The translations under genes were made by a program, and so were the position numbers. Below are positions 55,179 to 64,000 of a DNA stretch of 64,000 bases, in pieces (position 1 is the stretch's first letter; each line of letters opens with the position of its first letter). Source of the DNA: Nitrosospira sp. Is2 (GTDB taxonomy: Bacteria; Pseudomonadota; Gammaproteobacteria; Burkholderiales; Nitrosomonadaceae); NCBI RefSeq assembly GCF_033095785.1, contig NZ_CP137134.1, positions 2,976,001 through 3,040,000 on the forward strand, in the 5' to 3' direction. The notes below the pieces were generated by a model. The model was not told where the DNA came from and did no database searches. It saw nothing but the letters and a program-made list of their open reading frames with translations.

Positions 55179-55835
55179 ATGATGACGCTGAACCTGTTTG
55201 AAGATCTGTCGCAGTGTCAGGCCCGCCGGGAAGAACTGTCCCGGGGTGCAGTTGTCTTGCGCGCTTTTGCGCTGCCGGATGAGGCAGAGATTTTAACAGC
55301 GCTGGGCGAAGTCGTCGCGGAGGCGCCGCTGCGTCACATGGTCACCCCCGGCGGTTTCCGTATGTCAGTCGCGCTGACAAATTGCGGTTCCTATGGCTGG
55401 GTGACCGATCACACCGGCTATCGTTACCAGCCGACCGATCCGGATAGTGGCAAGCCGTGGCCTCGCATGCCGGACGTGTTCCGCAAGCTTGCGCGGGACG
55501 CTGCCGCTACCGCCGGTTTTGAAAACTTCGGGCCCGATGCGTGCCTCGTCAATCTTTATGAGCCGGGGGCGAGGCTCTCATTGCATCAGGACAAGAACGA
55601 GCGCGACTTTAACGCGCCGATCGTCTCTGTTTCGCTAGGCCTCCCGGCAGTCTTCATGTGGGGCGGTTTACGACGGCAGGAAAGGCCGGCGCGGGTGCAA
55701 TTGGCTCATGGTGATGTCATGGTATGGGGCGGGCCGGCAAGGTTATGTTTTCACGGCGTTCTACCGCTTGCGGACGGCTGCCATCATGCGACTGGCGGCC
55801 GCCGGATTAACTTGACCTTTCGCAAGGCAGCTTAA
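55179..55835 (+). CDS. alkB: DNA/RNA repair dioxygenase AlkB
   Basis: Oxidatively removes methyl groups from 1-methyladenine and 3-methylcytosine. 218 residues with MTPGGFRM-type substrate lid (HMVTPGGFRMSVALTNCG), iron ligands in LYEPGARLSLHQDKNERD and RLCFHGVLPL, and the 2OG-binding Arg pair in RINLTFRKAA. It starts 15 bases after the oxygenase; ATG 55179 or 55182 are both possible, with an upstream in-frame GTG at 55170. Third gene of the ada operon. Confidence 0.96.
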   Translation: MMTLNLFEDLSQCQARREELSRGAVVLRAFALPDEAEILTALGEVVAEAPLRHMVTPGGFRMSVALTNCGSYGWVTDHTGYRYQPTDPDSGKPWPRMPDVFRKLARDAAATAGFENFGPDACLVNLYEPGARLSLHQDKNERDFNAPIVSVSLGLPAVFMWGGLRRQERPARVQLAHGDVMVWGGPARLCFHGVLPLADGCHHATGGRRINLTFRKAA

Positions 55836-56158
55836 AGCTTGCCCTGGATGTACCAAAGGCGGGTGATGCACACCGGCAACAGCTGAACCGGCTGGGGCTT
55901 TTCTGGAAATGCGGGGCGAATCATCGGGGGCTCACGCGTGGTCATATCCGTTCGTCGCGGTGTAAACGGCCGACGCCGGTTCTCTGGAACAGTATTAGAA
56001 GTAGTATATGGAGAAAAGCGCGGGAATATGTCAGCCGATTCCCAAACCCGGAAATGTGCGCTACCGCACAGATCGGTGTTCAAGTTCGATGTAACCTAGT
56101 AGGGTAGCTCCTTGGAGCGGCAAGGAAAAAAATCTGACCAACCCGACAAGGATCGCGA
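55836..56158. other. spacer after alkB, nothing seen
   Basis: 323 bases; no supported gene and no clear terminator. The promoter of the PepSY-like gene should lie in its right half. Confidence 0.3.
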
Positions 56159-56443
56159 ATGAAAAGGAGCATACTTTTATCAGTAGGTGCAATGGTGTTT
56201 GCAACCTCAGCACTCGCCGGCAAAGAAGAGAAAGTGCAATGGGCGGAACTGCCTGCCGCGGTACAGAAAACAATAACGGACAATGCCGAAGGGGGGAAAG
56301 TAGAGGAAATTGAGAAGGAAACGAAATCGAAAGACGGTAAAGCGATCACCGTTTATGAAGCTGAAGTGAAAAAACCCGACGGCAAGAAGGTTGAAATCAA
56401 AGTGGGGGAAGACGGCAAGCTCATCGAGCTCGAACGGGATTAG
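56159..56443 (+). CDS. small periplasmic PepSY-like protein
   Basis: 94 residues with a signal peptide (MKRSILLSVGAMVFATSALA) and a charged domain: WAELPAAVQKTITDNAEGGKVEEIEKETK, then TVYEAEVKKPDGKKVEIKVGEDGKLI, a PepSY-like beta pattern. AAGGA lies 6 nt before the ATG. Such proteins are thought to bind or inhibit partners in the periplasm, but no function can be assigned here. Confidence 0.82.
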   Translation: MKRSILLSVGAMVFATSALAGKEEKVQWAELPAAVQKTITDNAEGGKVEEIEKETKSKDGKAITVYEAEVKKPDGKKVEIKVGEDGKLIELERD

Positions 56444-56511
56444 CACGAGTGAGCTTTTCCCGGAAATAATACCGTTCAGCGAATCAGATAAAACCAAGAC
56501 ACGTAGAGCAT

Positions 56512-57899
56512 CTATGTACGATCGAGGACGGGGATCCTGCCAGCAGAACCGGTTCGTATGAAGGATTTTCGTATTTGCTTCGTTTTTCGTTTACTGGCCA
56601 AGCGCCAAACCATACCCAACATTCCGCATGACAGCAGTACCAGAATGACCCGACATTGAAGCGAAACATCACCACTACCGCTCCGATGACTAGCCCGATC
56701 GAGAGCCAATCGGCAGCGCCGGCCCAGCCCTGCAAAAAATACGGCCAGGTTAAAGATGACGCCTACCACAGCCGCCGTTATTGCTTTTAACCGGGCGGTA
56801 AATGACAGTTTGCCGTGCTTCGTTTCAATAAAGGGCGCGCCCATAAAAATAAAGATAAAACTGGGCAAAAAGGTAAAGAAGGTGACCACGGTCGCCCCTG
56901 TGAAAGCTGAAACAAAGTGGGCCTTCGGCCCCAACACCTGCGTTACCCATCCCCTGACAAACCCTACAAACGTGACGACCATGATGAGCGGACCAAGGGT
57001 TGTTTCGCCCACCGCGAGGCCGTCGATCATCTGCTGTGGGGTGAGCCACAGGTAATGCTCTACCGCTCCCTGATAAACGTAGGGCAGGACCGCATAAGCG
57101 CCGCCGAAAGCAGCAAGGCGGCTTTGTGAAAAACTAGCCCATCTGAATGAAGGCGCCACTACATCCGTACAAGACCCACAATATTCCTATCGCGACCAGC
57201 CATATCACGAGGCCGGCGGCAACGGTTCGCCGCAATGCTGACCAGCTGAACGGTGCATGAGAGGGAATCGGACTTGTGTCGTCAATAAATGCAGGCCGAG
57301 AGTGTTCCCTGGATACCTCGTGCGACGTTCCTGTTCGAAATAATGAGGCAGGACACGCCCGCCGCCATATCCGATGAGCCCGGCTGTCAGGATAATTAAG
57401 GGGAAGGGTATTTTGAGGATCGTGAGGGCGACAAAAGCGAATGCCGAAATTGACCAGAGCACGTAATTGTTCAGCGTTCTGGAGCCTATGTGGTAGGCAG
57501 CGAGGATGACGACGGCGACAATGGCTGGCTTGATGCCATAAAGCGCGCCAGCACCGCCGGGACATGTCCATATTTCAAATAAATCCACGTTAGCGCCACC
57601 AGAAGAAAAAATGACGGGAGCACAAAAAGCGCGCCCGCGATGATTTCTCCCCAGTTGCGGTGCATGAGCGAGCCGATATAAGTAGCAAGTTGCTGCGCTT
57701 CAGGGCCTGGCAAAACCATGCAAAAATTCAGCGCATGCAGGAAGCGACCTTCAGAAATCCAGCCTTTTTGCTCGACCAGGTTGCGATGCATGATGGCTAT
57801 CTGCCCGGCGGGGCCGCCGAAACTGATAAAGCCCAGCTTGAGCCAGTAAAGGGATGCCTGGCCGAGAGTAACAGATGAAAGGGTTCCGGTATCTTGCAT
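56512..57899 (-). pseudogene. chrA: decayed chromate transporter (ChrA)
   Basis: The pieces of a CHR-family membrane transporter lie in order but in different frames: WLKLGFISFGGPAGQIAIMH and FCMVLPGPEAQQLATYIG; then GIKPAIVAVVILAAYHIG; then SRPAFIDDTSPIPSHAPFSW to YGCSGAFIQMG; then AFGGAYAVLPYVYQGAVEHY and LAVGETTLGPLIMVVTFVGF; then GWAGAADWLSIGLVIGAVVV. Frame changes lie near 57545, 57320, 57115-57130, 56733 (with a short deletion) and 56645, and an in-frame TAG at 57134-57136 replaces the usual residue after QMG. It is clearly inactive. Confidence 0.88.
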
Positions 57900-57995
57900 G
57901 TCACGTGCGGCAGTTTTGCAGCGGCCCATCTATGGGTTTTCACACAAAACCCCTGCCGCTATTATTGCTTTTTGATCCTGCTTAAATTAAAGTAC

Positions 57996-58010
57996 GAACG
58001 ATTATCATTC
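57996..58010 (+). promoter_or_regulatory. Fur-box-like site upstream of the siderophore receptor
   Basis: GAACGATTATCATTC; the right half ATTATCATT matches the Fur consensus half-site closely, the left half only partly. It lies about 155 bases before the receptor start, where iron repression of a siderophore receptor is expected. Confidence 0.45.
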
Positions 58011-58164
58011 AGGTGTGGCAACCAAGTAGCTGCACAGACAGAAACAGACATTTTTGAGTTGTCGCTCAGCTTTCACAACGGCAACACCCCTATTTAGCCA
58101 GCCAGCCAGCCTGTTCCAGGCAAGCCAGCCAATTCATGTCCGACCTAACGGGAGAGCATTGGCT

Positions 58165-60690
58165 GTGAAAAATACAATTATAAAAAATAGTACGTCAAGC
58201 GTAGCCCTGATTCCAGAGGCGAACCGTCGAGACGGATTTCGAGGCGAAGAGGGCTGCTCCCCGCAGACACGCGATGGCTTTCGGCATTCCTATCTCGCAA
58301 TGGCCGTGCGCGGCGCGCTTTTTTCCCTTGGATTAGCCGCGATGAGCCTGCCCCATGCCGTCCTGGCCCAGTCGGGCAGTGCGACCAGCGCGACGGTGCA
58401 GGCGTACAGCATTCCAGCAGGACCGATGGAAAGCGCTCTTAATGATTTTGTCAGACAAACGGGGTTGAAGTTGTCCTTTGACGCTGCCGAGGTGAAAGGC
58501 ATTGCCACGCAAGGGGTGACAGGCAATTTTACGGCCCAGGACGGGCTCAGCCGTTTATTGTCCGGCAGTGGCTTGGAAGCGGTTACTGAACCTGGCGGTT
58601 ACGTTATCAGAAAGCCCACCGTGGCTGGCACCCAACCAGCGGTGTTGCCGGCGGTACAAGTTGCCGCCACCCCCATCACCGGGCCCACGGATGGCTATAT
58701 GGCCACGAAAAGCTTCAGTGCAACCCGAACCGATACGCCGTTACGTGATGTGCCGCAATCGATCACTGTGGTAACCAAGGATTTGATCCGGGATCAAAAC
58801 ATGTTGAGCATGGGGGACGTGGTGCGCTACGTGCCTGGTGTCGGCATTTCGCAGGGAGAAGGCAACCGGGACGCAGTGATCTTCCGCGGTAACAATTCCA
58901 CCGGCGATTTTTACGTCGATGGGTTGCGTGACGACGTTCAGTACTTCCGCGATCTTTACAATATTGAACGAGTGGACGTATTGAAGGGTGCCAACGGAAT
59001 GATTTTCGGGCGTGGCGGTGGCGGCGGCGTCATCAATCGGGTAACCAAAGAGGCTGGCTGGACGCCGATCAACGAAATCGTAGCCCAGTACGGGTCGTTC
59101 AGCCAGAAGCGGATCGCCATCGACGTAGGGCGGCCAATCAATGATATCGCCGCGTTTCGCCTCAATGCCATGTACGAGCATTCCCACAGCTACCGTAATG
59201 GGGTAGAGATTGAACGCGGGGGCGTCAATCCAACGCTGACGATCAAGCCCACTGCTCAAACCAAGATCGTGTTGAGCGGGGAATACTTTATGGACAACCG
59301 CACAGCCGATCGAGGCATACCCTCTTTCGGTACCTCACCCGGGGTTGTCGATTCAGGTCGTCCCGTTAATACCCATTGGTCTACATTTTTCGGCAATCCG
59401 GCTAATAGCCCTGCCCGCGTTGACGTATGGGCGTTGAACTCGCTGATCGAGCACGCGTTCGATAACGGTCTGACCGTCCGCAACCGCACGCGCTATGCCA
59501 ACTACGATAAGTTCTACCAGAACATATATGCGGGAGGGCAAGCGGTTGTTCAAGGTCCTACGCTAGAAGTACCGATCTCGGCTTATAACAACGCAACCCA
59601 GCGCGACAATATCTTCAACCAGACCGATTTTCTGTACACGCTGAATACAGGACCCTTGAAGCACGAGCTTCTGGCGGGCGTGGAATATGGACGGCAGGTC
59701 ACGGATAATTTTCGGAATACCGGTTTTTTTAACAACACGTCCACAAGTACGCCGGTTACTTTTTTAAATCCGATTACGCAGGTTCCCGTTACCTTCAGGC
59801 AAAACGCGACCGATGCCAATAACCACGGGGTGGTGGAAGTCGCAGCCGTATATTTGCAGGATCAGATCACCATTCTTCCGCAAGTTAAAGCCGTCCTCGG
59901 TATACGGTACGATAATTTCGACTTGAAATTCCGTAACAACCGTACCGGCGACGTGTTCCACACCAACGATAGTCTGGTTTCTCCTAGGGTTGGCTTGATT
60001 TACAAGCCGATAGAAGAGGTGTCGATATACGGCAACTACAGCCTGGCTTACGTCCCCCGCGCTGGCGACCAGCTTGCTTCGCTAAACTTGAGCAACGCAA
60101 CCCTCAAACCGGAGCAATTCACGAACCTGGAGCTGGGCGCGAAGTGGGATATACGCCCTGATCTGGCCCTGACTGCAGCGCTGTACCAACTGGATCGCAG
60201 CAACGTAATCGCGCCGGTTCCTAATGATATTACCCGAACAATGCTAGTCGATGGCCAGCGCTCAAGAGGCGCCGAAGTGGGCTTGATGGGTCGCATCACT
60301 CCACAGTGGAGCGTGATGGGCGGGTACGCCTACACGGACGCCGAGATCACCCGCGCGATTACGGGCGCGCAAGCCGGATCCGTGGTTGCGCAGGTTCCCA
60401 AGCATACCGTCTCGATGTGGAACCGCTACGATTTCACGCCGTTTCTGGGACTAGGGCTGGGGGTCGTTCATCGCAGCAACATGTACGCCGCACTCGACAA
60501 CACGGTACTACTCCCGGGCTTCACGCGAATGGATGCGGCGATGTTCTTGAGGGTGAGCAAGGTATTGCGGGTGCAGGCCAACATCGAAAATATCGCGAAT
60601 GTCGACTATATTGCCTCCGCTAACAACAACAACAATATTACGCCAGGCGCCCCTCGCATCTATCGCCTGACAGTAATAGCAAACTTCTAG
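58165..60690 (+). CDS. TonB-dependent siderophore receptor with STN domain
   Basis: 841 residues. A long signal region (MAVRGALFSLGLAAMSLPHAVLA) is followed by an STN domain (YSIPAGPMESALNDFVRQTGLKLSFDAAEVKG), a plug (DTPLRDVPQSITVVTKDLIRDQ; NIERVDVLKGANGMIFGRGGGGGVIN) and a barrel ending in RIYRLTVIANF. Motifs fit ferric-siderophore receptors of the FhuE/FpvA/Fiu group. The STN domain usually signals to an anti-sigma/sigma pair, but none is nearby. The GTG at 58165 is chosen for GGGAGAG 8 nt upstream; the frame is open to 58054. Confidence 0.92.
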   Translation: MKNTIIKNSTSSVALIPEANRRDGFRGEEGCSPQTRDGFRHSYLAMAVRGALFSLGLAAMSLPHAVLAQSGSATSATVQAYSIPAGPMESALNDFVRQTGLKLSFDAAEVKGIATQGVTGNFTAQDGLSRLLSGSGLEAVTEPGGYVIRKPTVAGTQPAVLPAVQVAATPITGPTDGYMATKSFSATRTDTPLRDVPQSITVVTKDLIRDQNMLSMGDVVRYVPGVGISQGEGNRDAVIFRGNNSTGDFYVDGLRDDVQYFRDLYNIERVDVLKGANGMIFGRGGGGGVINRVTKEAGWTPINEIVAQYGSFSQKRIAIDVGRPINDIAAFRLNAMYEHSHSYRNGVEIERGGVNPTLTIKPTAQTKIVLSGEYFMDNRTADRGIPSFGTSPGVVDSGRPVNTHWSTFFGNPANSPARVDVWALNSLIEHAFDNGLTVRNRTRYANYDKFYQNIYAGGQAVVQGPTLEVPISAYNNATQRDNIFNQTDFLYTLNTGPLKHELLAGVEYGRQVTDNFRNTGFFNNTSTSTPVTFLNPITQVPVTFRQNATDANNHGVVEVAAVYLQDQITILPQVKAVLGIRYDNFDLKFRNNRTGDVFHTNDSLVSPRVGLIYKPIEEVSIYGNYSLAYVPRAGDQLASLNLSNATLKPEQFTNLELGAKWDIRPDLALTAALYQLDRSNVIAPVPNDITRTMLVDGQRSRGAEVGLMGRITPQWSVMGGYAYTDAEITRAITGAQAGSVVAQVPKHTVSMWNRYDFTPFLGLGLGVVHRSNMYAALDNTVLLPGFTRMDAAMFLRVSKVLRVQANIENIANVDYIASANNNNNITPGAPRIYRLTVIANF

Positions 60691-60719
60691 CCTCGAAAAA
60701 ATTGCAATAGGAGCCGATT

Positions 60720-60749
60720 AGAAAGCCTCCGTTTTACCCGAGGCTTTCT
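60720..60749. terminator. terminator-like hairpin after the siderophore receptor
   Basis: AGAAAGCCTC and GAGGCTTTCT form a perfect 10-bp stem with a 10-nt loop, 29 bases past the receptor stop and followed by CTTATCT. It lies between convergent genes. Confidence 0.6.
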
Positions 60750-60808
60750 CTTATCTGCATCTCCCAATGCGCACAGAGAGCGCCGCTCCCCGGTGCTAAA
60801 AGTCATGC

Positions 60809-61024
60809 CTAGCAACACCTGCTGATTTTGCCGCCATACCGCGCCTCCTGCCGCTCCCGGAAAAACTCCGGATAAGACATGGCCGGACGGTCGGGATGCG
60901 CCTTTTTCATATGCTCAAGATAAGTGCTGTATTCCGGCATGCCGACCATCAGGCGGACGCTCTGACCGACGTAACGCACCCCTTGCCTAATCTTCCTCAA
61001 AATGTTCCTGCTCTCATCCATCAT
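60809..61024 (-). CDS. YbdD/YjiX family protein
   Basis: 71-residue soluble protein found downstream of cstA-type transporter genes: RQGVRYVGQSVRLMVGMPEYSTYLEHMKKAHPDRPAMSYPEFFRERQEARYGG, ending in CC as is usual. The ATG overlaps the cstA stop (ATGA). In E. coli the homologue is needed for pyruvate uptake by its transporter, so it is probably an accessory factor. Confidence 0.93.
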   Translation of the reverse strand: MMDESRNILRKIRQGVRYVGQSVRLMVGMPEYSTYLEHMKKAHPDRPAMSYPEFFRERQEARYGGKISRCC

Positions 61025-63093
61025 GTCCTTGACCCCCCCTCAACTGGCAGTAACTCGAATGGCGCTTCCTTCACGCTAGGGTTACGCAAGGCGCGTGCCT
61101 GTAGCACTGCGGTGATCCCGAACACCAATATGCTGATCAGCACCAGCATGAACAGGCCCGCCAGCGACGCATTCACGTAATCGTTAAAAATGACCTGCTG
61201 CATCTGCTCGATCGACTTGGCGGGCGCCAGGACCTGGCCCTCTGCGATTGCCCCCTTATATTTGTCGGCATGGGCCAGAAAGCCGATACGCGGATTGGCA
61301 TCGAAAATCTTCTGCCAGGCAGCCGTGAGGGTGCAGACAATGACCCATAAGGCGGGAACGATGGTGATCCAGGCAAAACGGTCGCGCTTCATCTTGAACA
61401 GCACGGCCGTGCAAAGAATCAGGGCTACTCCGGCCAGCATCTGGTTGGAAATGCCGAACAAGGGCCAAAGCGTATTGATCCCCCCCAGGGGATCGACGAC
61501 ACCCTGATAGAGAAAATAGCCCCAGCCCGCTACGCAAAGTCCGGTTGCGATCAGGCTCGCGCCCAGCGAGTCGGTACGCTTCATGGAGGGTATGAAGCTG
61601 CCCAGCAAATCCTGCAACATGAAGCGCCCGGCGCGCGTCCCCGCATCCACGGCGGTGAGGATGAAAAGCGCCTCAAACAAAATGGCGAAGTGATACCAGA
61701 AGGCCATCATCGTTCTGCCCCCCGCAAATTCCGACAGTATGTGTGCCATGCCCACGGCCAGCGTCGGCGCGCCCCCGGTACGGGAGATGATCGTATGTTC
61801 CCCCACATCCTTCGCCGTCTGGGTGACCATCTCGGGCGTAAGATAAAAGCCCCATTGCGAGATGGTTTGGGCAGCCGATTCCGGAGTGGTGCCGATGATC
61901 GCGGCCGGACTGTTCATCGCGAAGTACACCCCGGGTTCAAGCGTGGAGGCGGCAATAAGCGCCATGATGGCCACGAACGATTCCATCAACATCGCTCCGT
62001 AGCCGATGAAGCGGGCATCGCCCTCGTTTCTGATCATCTTTGGAGTGGTGCCGGAGGATATGAGGGAGTGGAATCCGGATATCGCACCGCAGGCAATGGT
62101 AATAAACAGGAAGGGAAACAGGCTTCCCGACCAGACCGGTCCCGAACCGTCCACGAACTGCGTGAAGGCAGGCATTTTCAATTCCGGAGAAATGAATATG
62201 ACACCAATCGCCAAGCCCACAATGGTACCGATCTTAAGGAACGTGGACAAATAATCGCGCGGGGCGAGCAACAACCACACAGGCAGCACGGAGGCAATGA
62301 AACCGTACGCAATCAGAAGCCAGGTGAGCTGCTCGCCGGTGAGGGTGAAAAGCGCGGCCAGTTCGGGGATTTCCTGCACGTATTGGCCACCCACGATGGA
62401 CAGCATCAACAGCACGAAGCCGATCAGTGAAACCTCGCCGATGGCTCCGGGACGAAAGTAACGTGCATACACGCCCATGAAGAGCGCCGTGGGGATGGTT
62501 GCGGCAACGGTGAATGTTCCCCAGGGCGACTCGGCCAATGCCTTGACGACGATCAGAGCCAATACCGCCAGAAGGATCAACATGATAAAGAAGGTGCCGA
62601 ACAAGGCGATCATGCCCGGAATCTGCCCCAGTTCGGATTTGATCAGATCGCCAAGGGAACGCCCGTTGCGACGGGTGGAAATAAATAGAACAGTGAAATC
62701 CTGCACCGCGCCTGCAAACACCACGCCCACTAGAAGCCATAACATGCCGGGCATGTAACCCATCTGGGCGGCGAGTATTGGACCCACAAGCGGACCGGCT
62801 CCGGCAATTGCAGCGAAATGATGGCCGAACAATACATATTTGTTGGTCGGTACATAATCCAGGCCATCGTTGAACTTGTAAGCCGGGGTCATCCGAGTGG
62901 GATCCAGCCTCAATACCCGCCGGGCGATGAACTGACTGTAGAAGCGGTAGGCAATTGTGTAGACGCAGACGGTCGCGATCACGATCCAGATGGCGCCAAC
63001 GGATTCGCCCTGCTGCAAGGCAATGACAGCGAACGCGAAGGCGCCAGTTGCCGCAAACGCTGCCCAGCCGAGTTTGGCGATCAGACTGCTCAT
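61021..63093 (-). CDS. cstA: carbon starvation protein CstA (pyruvate/peptide transporter family)
   Basis: 690-residue inner-membrane protein with about 16-18 helices. Family stretches: DGLDYVPTNKYVLFGHHFAAIAGAGPLVGPILAAQMG near residue 75, RRNGRSLGDLIKSELG, ACGAISGFHSLISSGTTPKMI and AGGRTMMAFWYHFAILFEALFILTAVDAGTRAGRFM. Known members take up pyruvate (CstA, BtsT) and, in some species, peptides. AGGAG precedes the ATG. It is followed by ybdD in the usual two-gene operon. Confidence 0.95.
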   Translation of the reverse strand: MSSLIAKLGWAAFAATGAFAFAVIALQQGESVGAIWIVIATVCVYTIAYRFYSQFIARRVLRLDPTRMTPAYKFNDGLDYVPTNKYVLFGHHFAAIAGAGPLVGPILAAQMGYMPGMLWLLVGVVFAGAVQDFTVLFISTRRNGRSLGDLIKSELGQIPGMIALFGTFFIMLILLAVLALIVVKALAESPWGTFTVAATIPTALFMGVYARYFRPGAIGEVSLIGFVLLMLSIVGGQYVQEIPELAALFTLTGEQLTWLLIAYGFIASVLPVWLLLAPRDYLSTFLKIGTIVGLAIGVIFISPELKMPAFTQFVDGSGPVWSGSLFPFLFITIACGAISGFHSLISSGTTPKMIRNEGDARFIGYGAMLMESFVAIMALIAASTLEPGVYFAMNSPAAIIGTTPESAAQTISQWGFYLTPEMVTQTAKDVGEHTIISRTGGAPTLAVGMAHILSEFAGGRTMMAFWYHFAILFEALFILTAVDAGTRAGRFMLQDLLGSFIPSMKRTDSLGASLIATGLCVAGWGYFLYQGVVDPLGGINTLWPLFGISNQMLAGVALILCTAVLFKMKRDRFAWITIVPALWVIVCTLTAAWQKIFDANPRIGFLAHADKYKGAIAEGQVLAPAKSIEQMQQVIFNDYVNASLAGLFMLVLISILVFGITAVLQARALRNPSVKEAPFELLPVEGGSRT

Positions 63094-63190
63094 TTTTTCT
63101 CCTAACGCAAAGTTTTCTATTGATGCGGTTATCTTTTATTGCAGACCTTCCCCGCTCAGCTTATTCGTAGCGAGTGGTGGCTTACAAACC

Positions 63191-63745
63191 CTAACGGAAT
63201 GGCCGGCTGACGAAGGGCGAGCCGGCGAGTCCGAATCGCCAGGGCATATCGACAGCTTTCGAAATGCCGATGCGGGGTCCCGTTACGACCACTGCCGGCT
63301 CGGGTAATGGTAAAAGCTGAAATGGTGGCACGTCGATTGCCAAACCGCTGTGTGCCTGCGTGATACCGAGTGCCTGAGACACACGCCCGGGGCCGGAACA
63401 TAGCAGACGCACATCATCAAGTCCGCGCCTTGCCCGCATGGTATCAAGTCCTGACACCGGTTCGATTGCGCGGATTAAAACGCCAGCCCCATGCCCTTCC
63501 GCGCGGCAGACGAAGTTGAGGCACCAATGGATTCCATAGGAGCGGTAGACATATGCGCGGCAGGGCGCCCCAAACATTATCATGTTTCGTTTCGTAGGCC
63601 CCGCGAAGCTGTGCGAAGCCGGATCATCATGATCGTAGGCTTCGGTCTCGACAATACGTCCTCCCACCCCATCCACGAGCAATGTCGCGCCGATCAGACG
63701 CCGTGCCACCTCGACCGATGGCGCTGAAAAATCTATAAATGGCAT
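63191..63745 (-). CDS. mpg: DNA-3-methyladenine glycosylase (AAG/MPG family)
   Basis: 184 residues. The catalytic and base-flipping region is VARRLIGATLLVDG, RIVETEAYDHDDPASHSFAGPTKRN (catalytic Glu) and AYVYRSYGIHWCLNF, with RGLDDVRLLCSGPGRVSQALGI. It removes alkylated and deaminated purines. ATG 63745 (AGGA 5 nt upstream) is preferred over 63757. It is unrelated in fold to the AlkA-like enzyme at 49 kb. Confidence 0.93.
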   Translation of the reverse strand: MPFIDFSAPSVEVARRLIGATLLVDGVGGRIVETEAYDHDDPASHSFAGPTKRNMIMFGAPCRAYVYRSYGIHWCLNFVCRAEGHGAGVLIRAIEPVSGLDTMRARRGLDDVRLLCSGPGRVSQALGITQAHSGLAIDVPPFQLLPLPEPAVVVTGPRIGISKAVDMPWRFGLAGSPFVSRPFR

Positions 63746-63766
63746 CACAGTCCTCATGGCGGCAAT

Positions 63767-63772
63767 ATTATA
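63767..63772 (-). promoter_or_regulatory. -10 box of mpg
   Basis: Minus-strand TATAAT 21 bases before the chosen ATG at 63745, giving a leader of about 15 bases. A -35 candidate (TTGGTT) lies at a short 15-base spacing. Beyond it, to the window end, no gene is seen. Confidence 0.5.
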
Positions 63773-64000
63773 CAGAGCACTTGCAAAAACCAAACCACGT
63801 CCGCTTGGCCAATCCACGCACGCTGATGGTTCGGCTGAGACCTTAATGTGCTTACCTTACCGGCGTGTATGTGCTACAACGGCACGGGGGATAGGGTTAA
63901 CACTAATACACATATTCCAGATGCCGCTTAACGTATTTATTCGCTGGAGGGGAAAAGAAGGGGTGTCGGCGCCACTGCTGATGGTCGCGTCAACAATGCT

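Overview
The window looks like chromosomal DNA of a betaproteobacterium, most likely an ammonia oxidiser of the Nitrosospira type. This is an inference from the gene set: a complete urease cluster with a urea channel and a carbonic anhydrase, a full System I cytochrome c maturation operon, heme A synthase, two PEP-CTERM proteins and two TonB receptors. No amo or hao gene lies in the window, so the assignment is not proven.

Layout. 0-5 kb: a cut-off CBS-domain gene, guaA and guaB, rnfH/ratA, and divergent smpB. 5-14 kb: ctaA facing the ccmABCDEFGHI operon, which is read right to left. 14-21 kb: a frameshifted VOC-family gene, a DUF5996 gene, then tadA, an L,D-transpeptidase, pyrG, eno and ftsB. 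21-28 kb: a PEP-CTERM protein, a three-gene metal ABC importer, and a divergent TonB receptor followed by nikR. 28-32 kb: a NarL-type response regulator and its histidine kinase. 32-41 kb: an outer-membrane porin, ureDABCEFG, a urea transporter, and a Tat-type beta carbonic anhydrase that is split by a frameshift. 41-45 kb: a 1031-residue winged-helix/ATPase/repeat regulator, a divergent small ORF and about 1 kb of unexplained DNA rich in inverted repeats. 45-50 kb: a GH13 glycosidase, an amino acid permease and an AlkA-like glycosylase. 50-56 kb: a second PEP-CTERM protein, an alcohol dehydrogenase, a DUF1269 protein, and the ada / 2OG-oxygenase / alkB operon. 56-64 kb: a small PepSY-like protein, a decayed chrA, a siderophore-type TonB receptor, ybdD-cstA and an Mpg-type glycosylase.

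The strongest functional theme is urea and nickel. Urea could enter through the porin next to ureD and the UT-type channel, be split by the nickel enzyme urease, and have its carbon dioxide handled by the carbonic anhydrase. Nickel could enter through the TonB receptor and the metal ABC importer under NikR, whose gene lies directly downstream of the receptor. Two clear inverted repeats lie in front of the receptor. A second theme is alkylation repair: alkA-like, ada, an unnamed 2OG oxygenase, alkB and mpg within about 15 kb.

Three coding regions are visibly broken. The VOC gene carries an exact 7-bp tandem duplication. The carbonic anhydrase changes frame at a run of five G (C on the coding strand). 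chrA has several frame changes plus a stop codon. I found no tRNA, rRNA, CRISPR array or intact insertion sequence.
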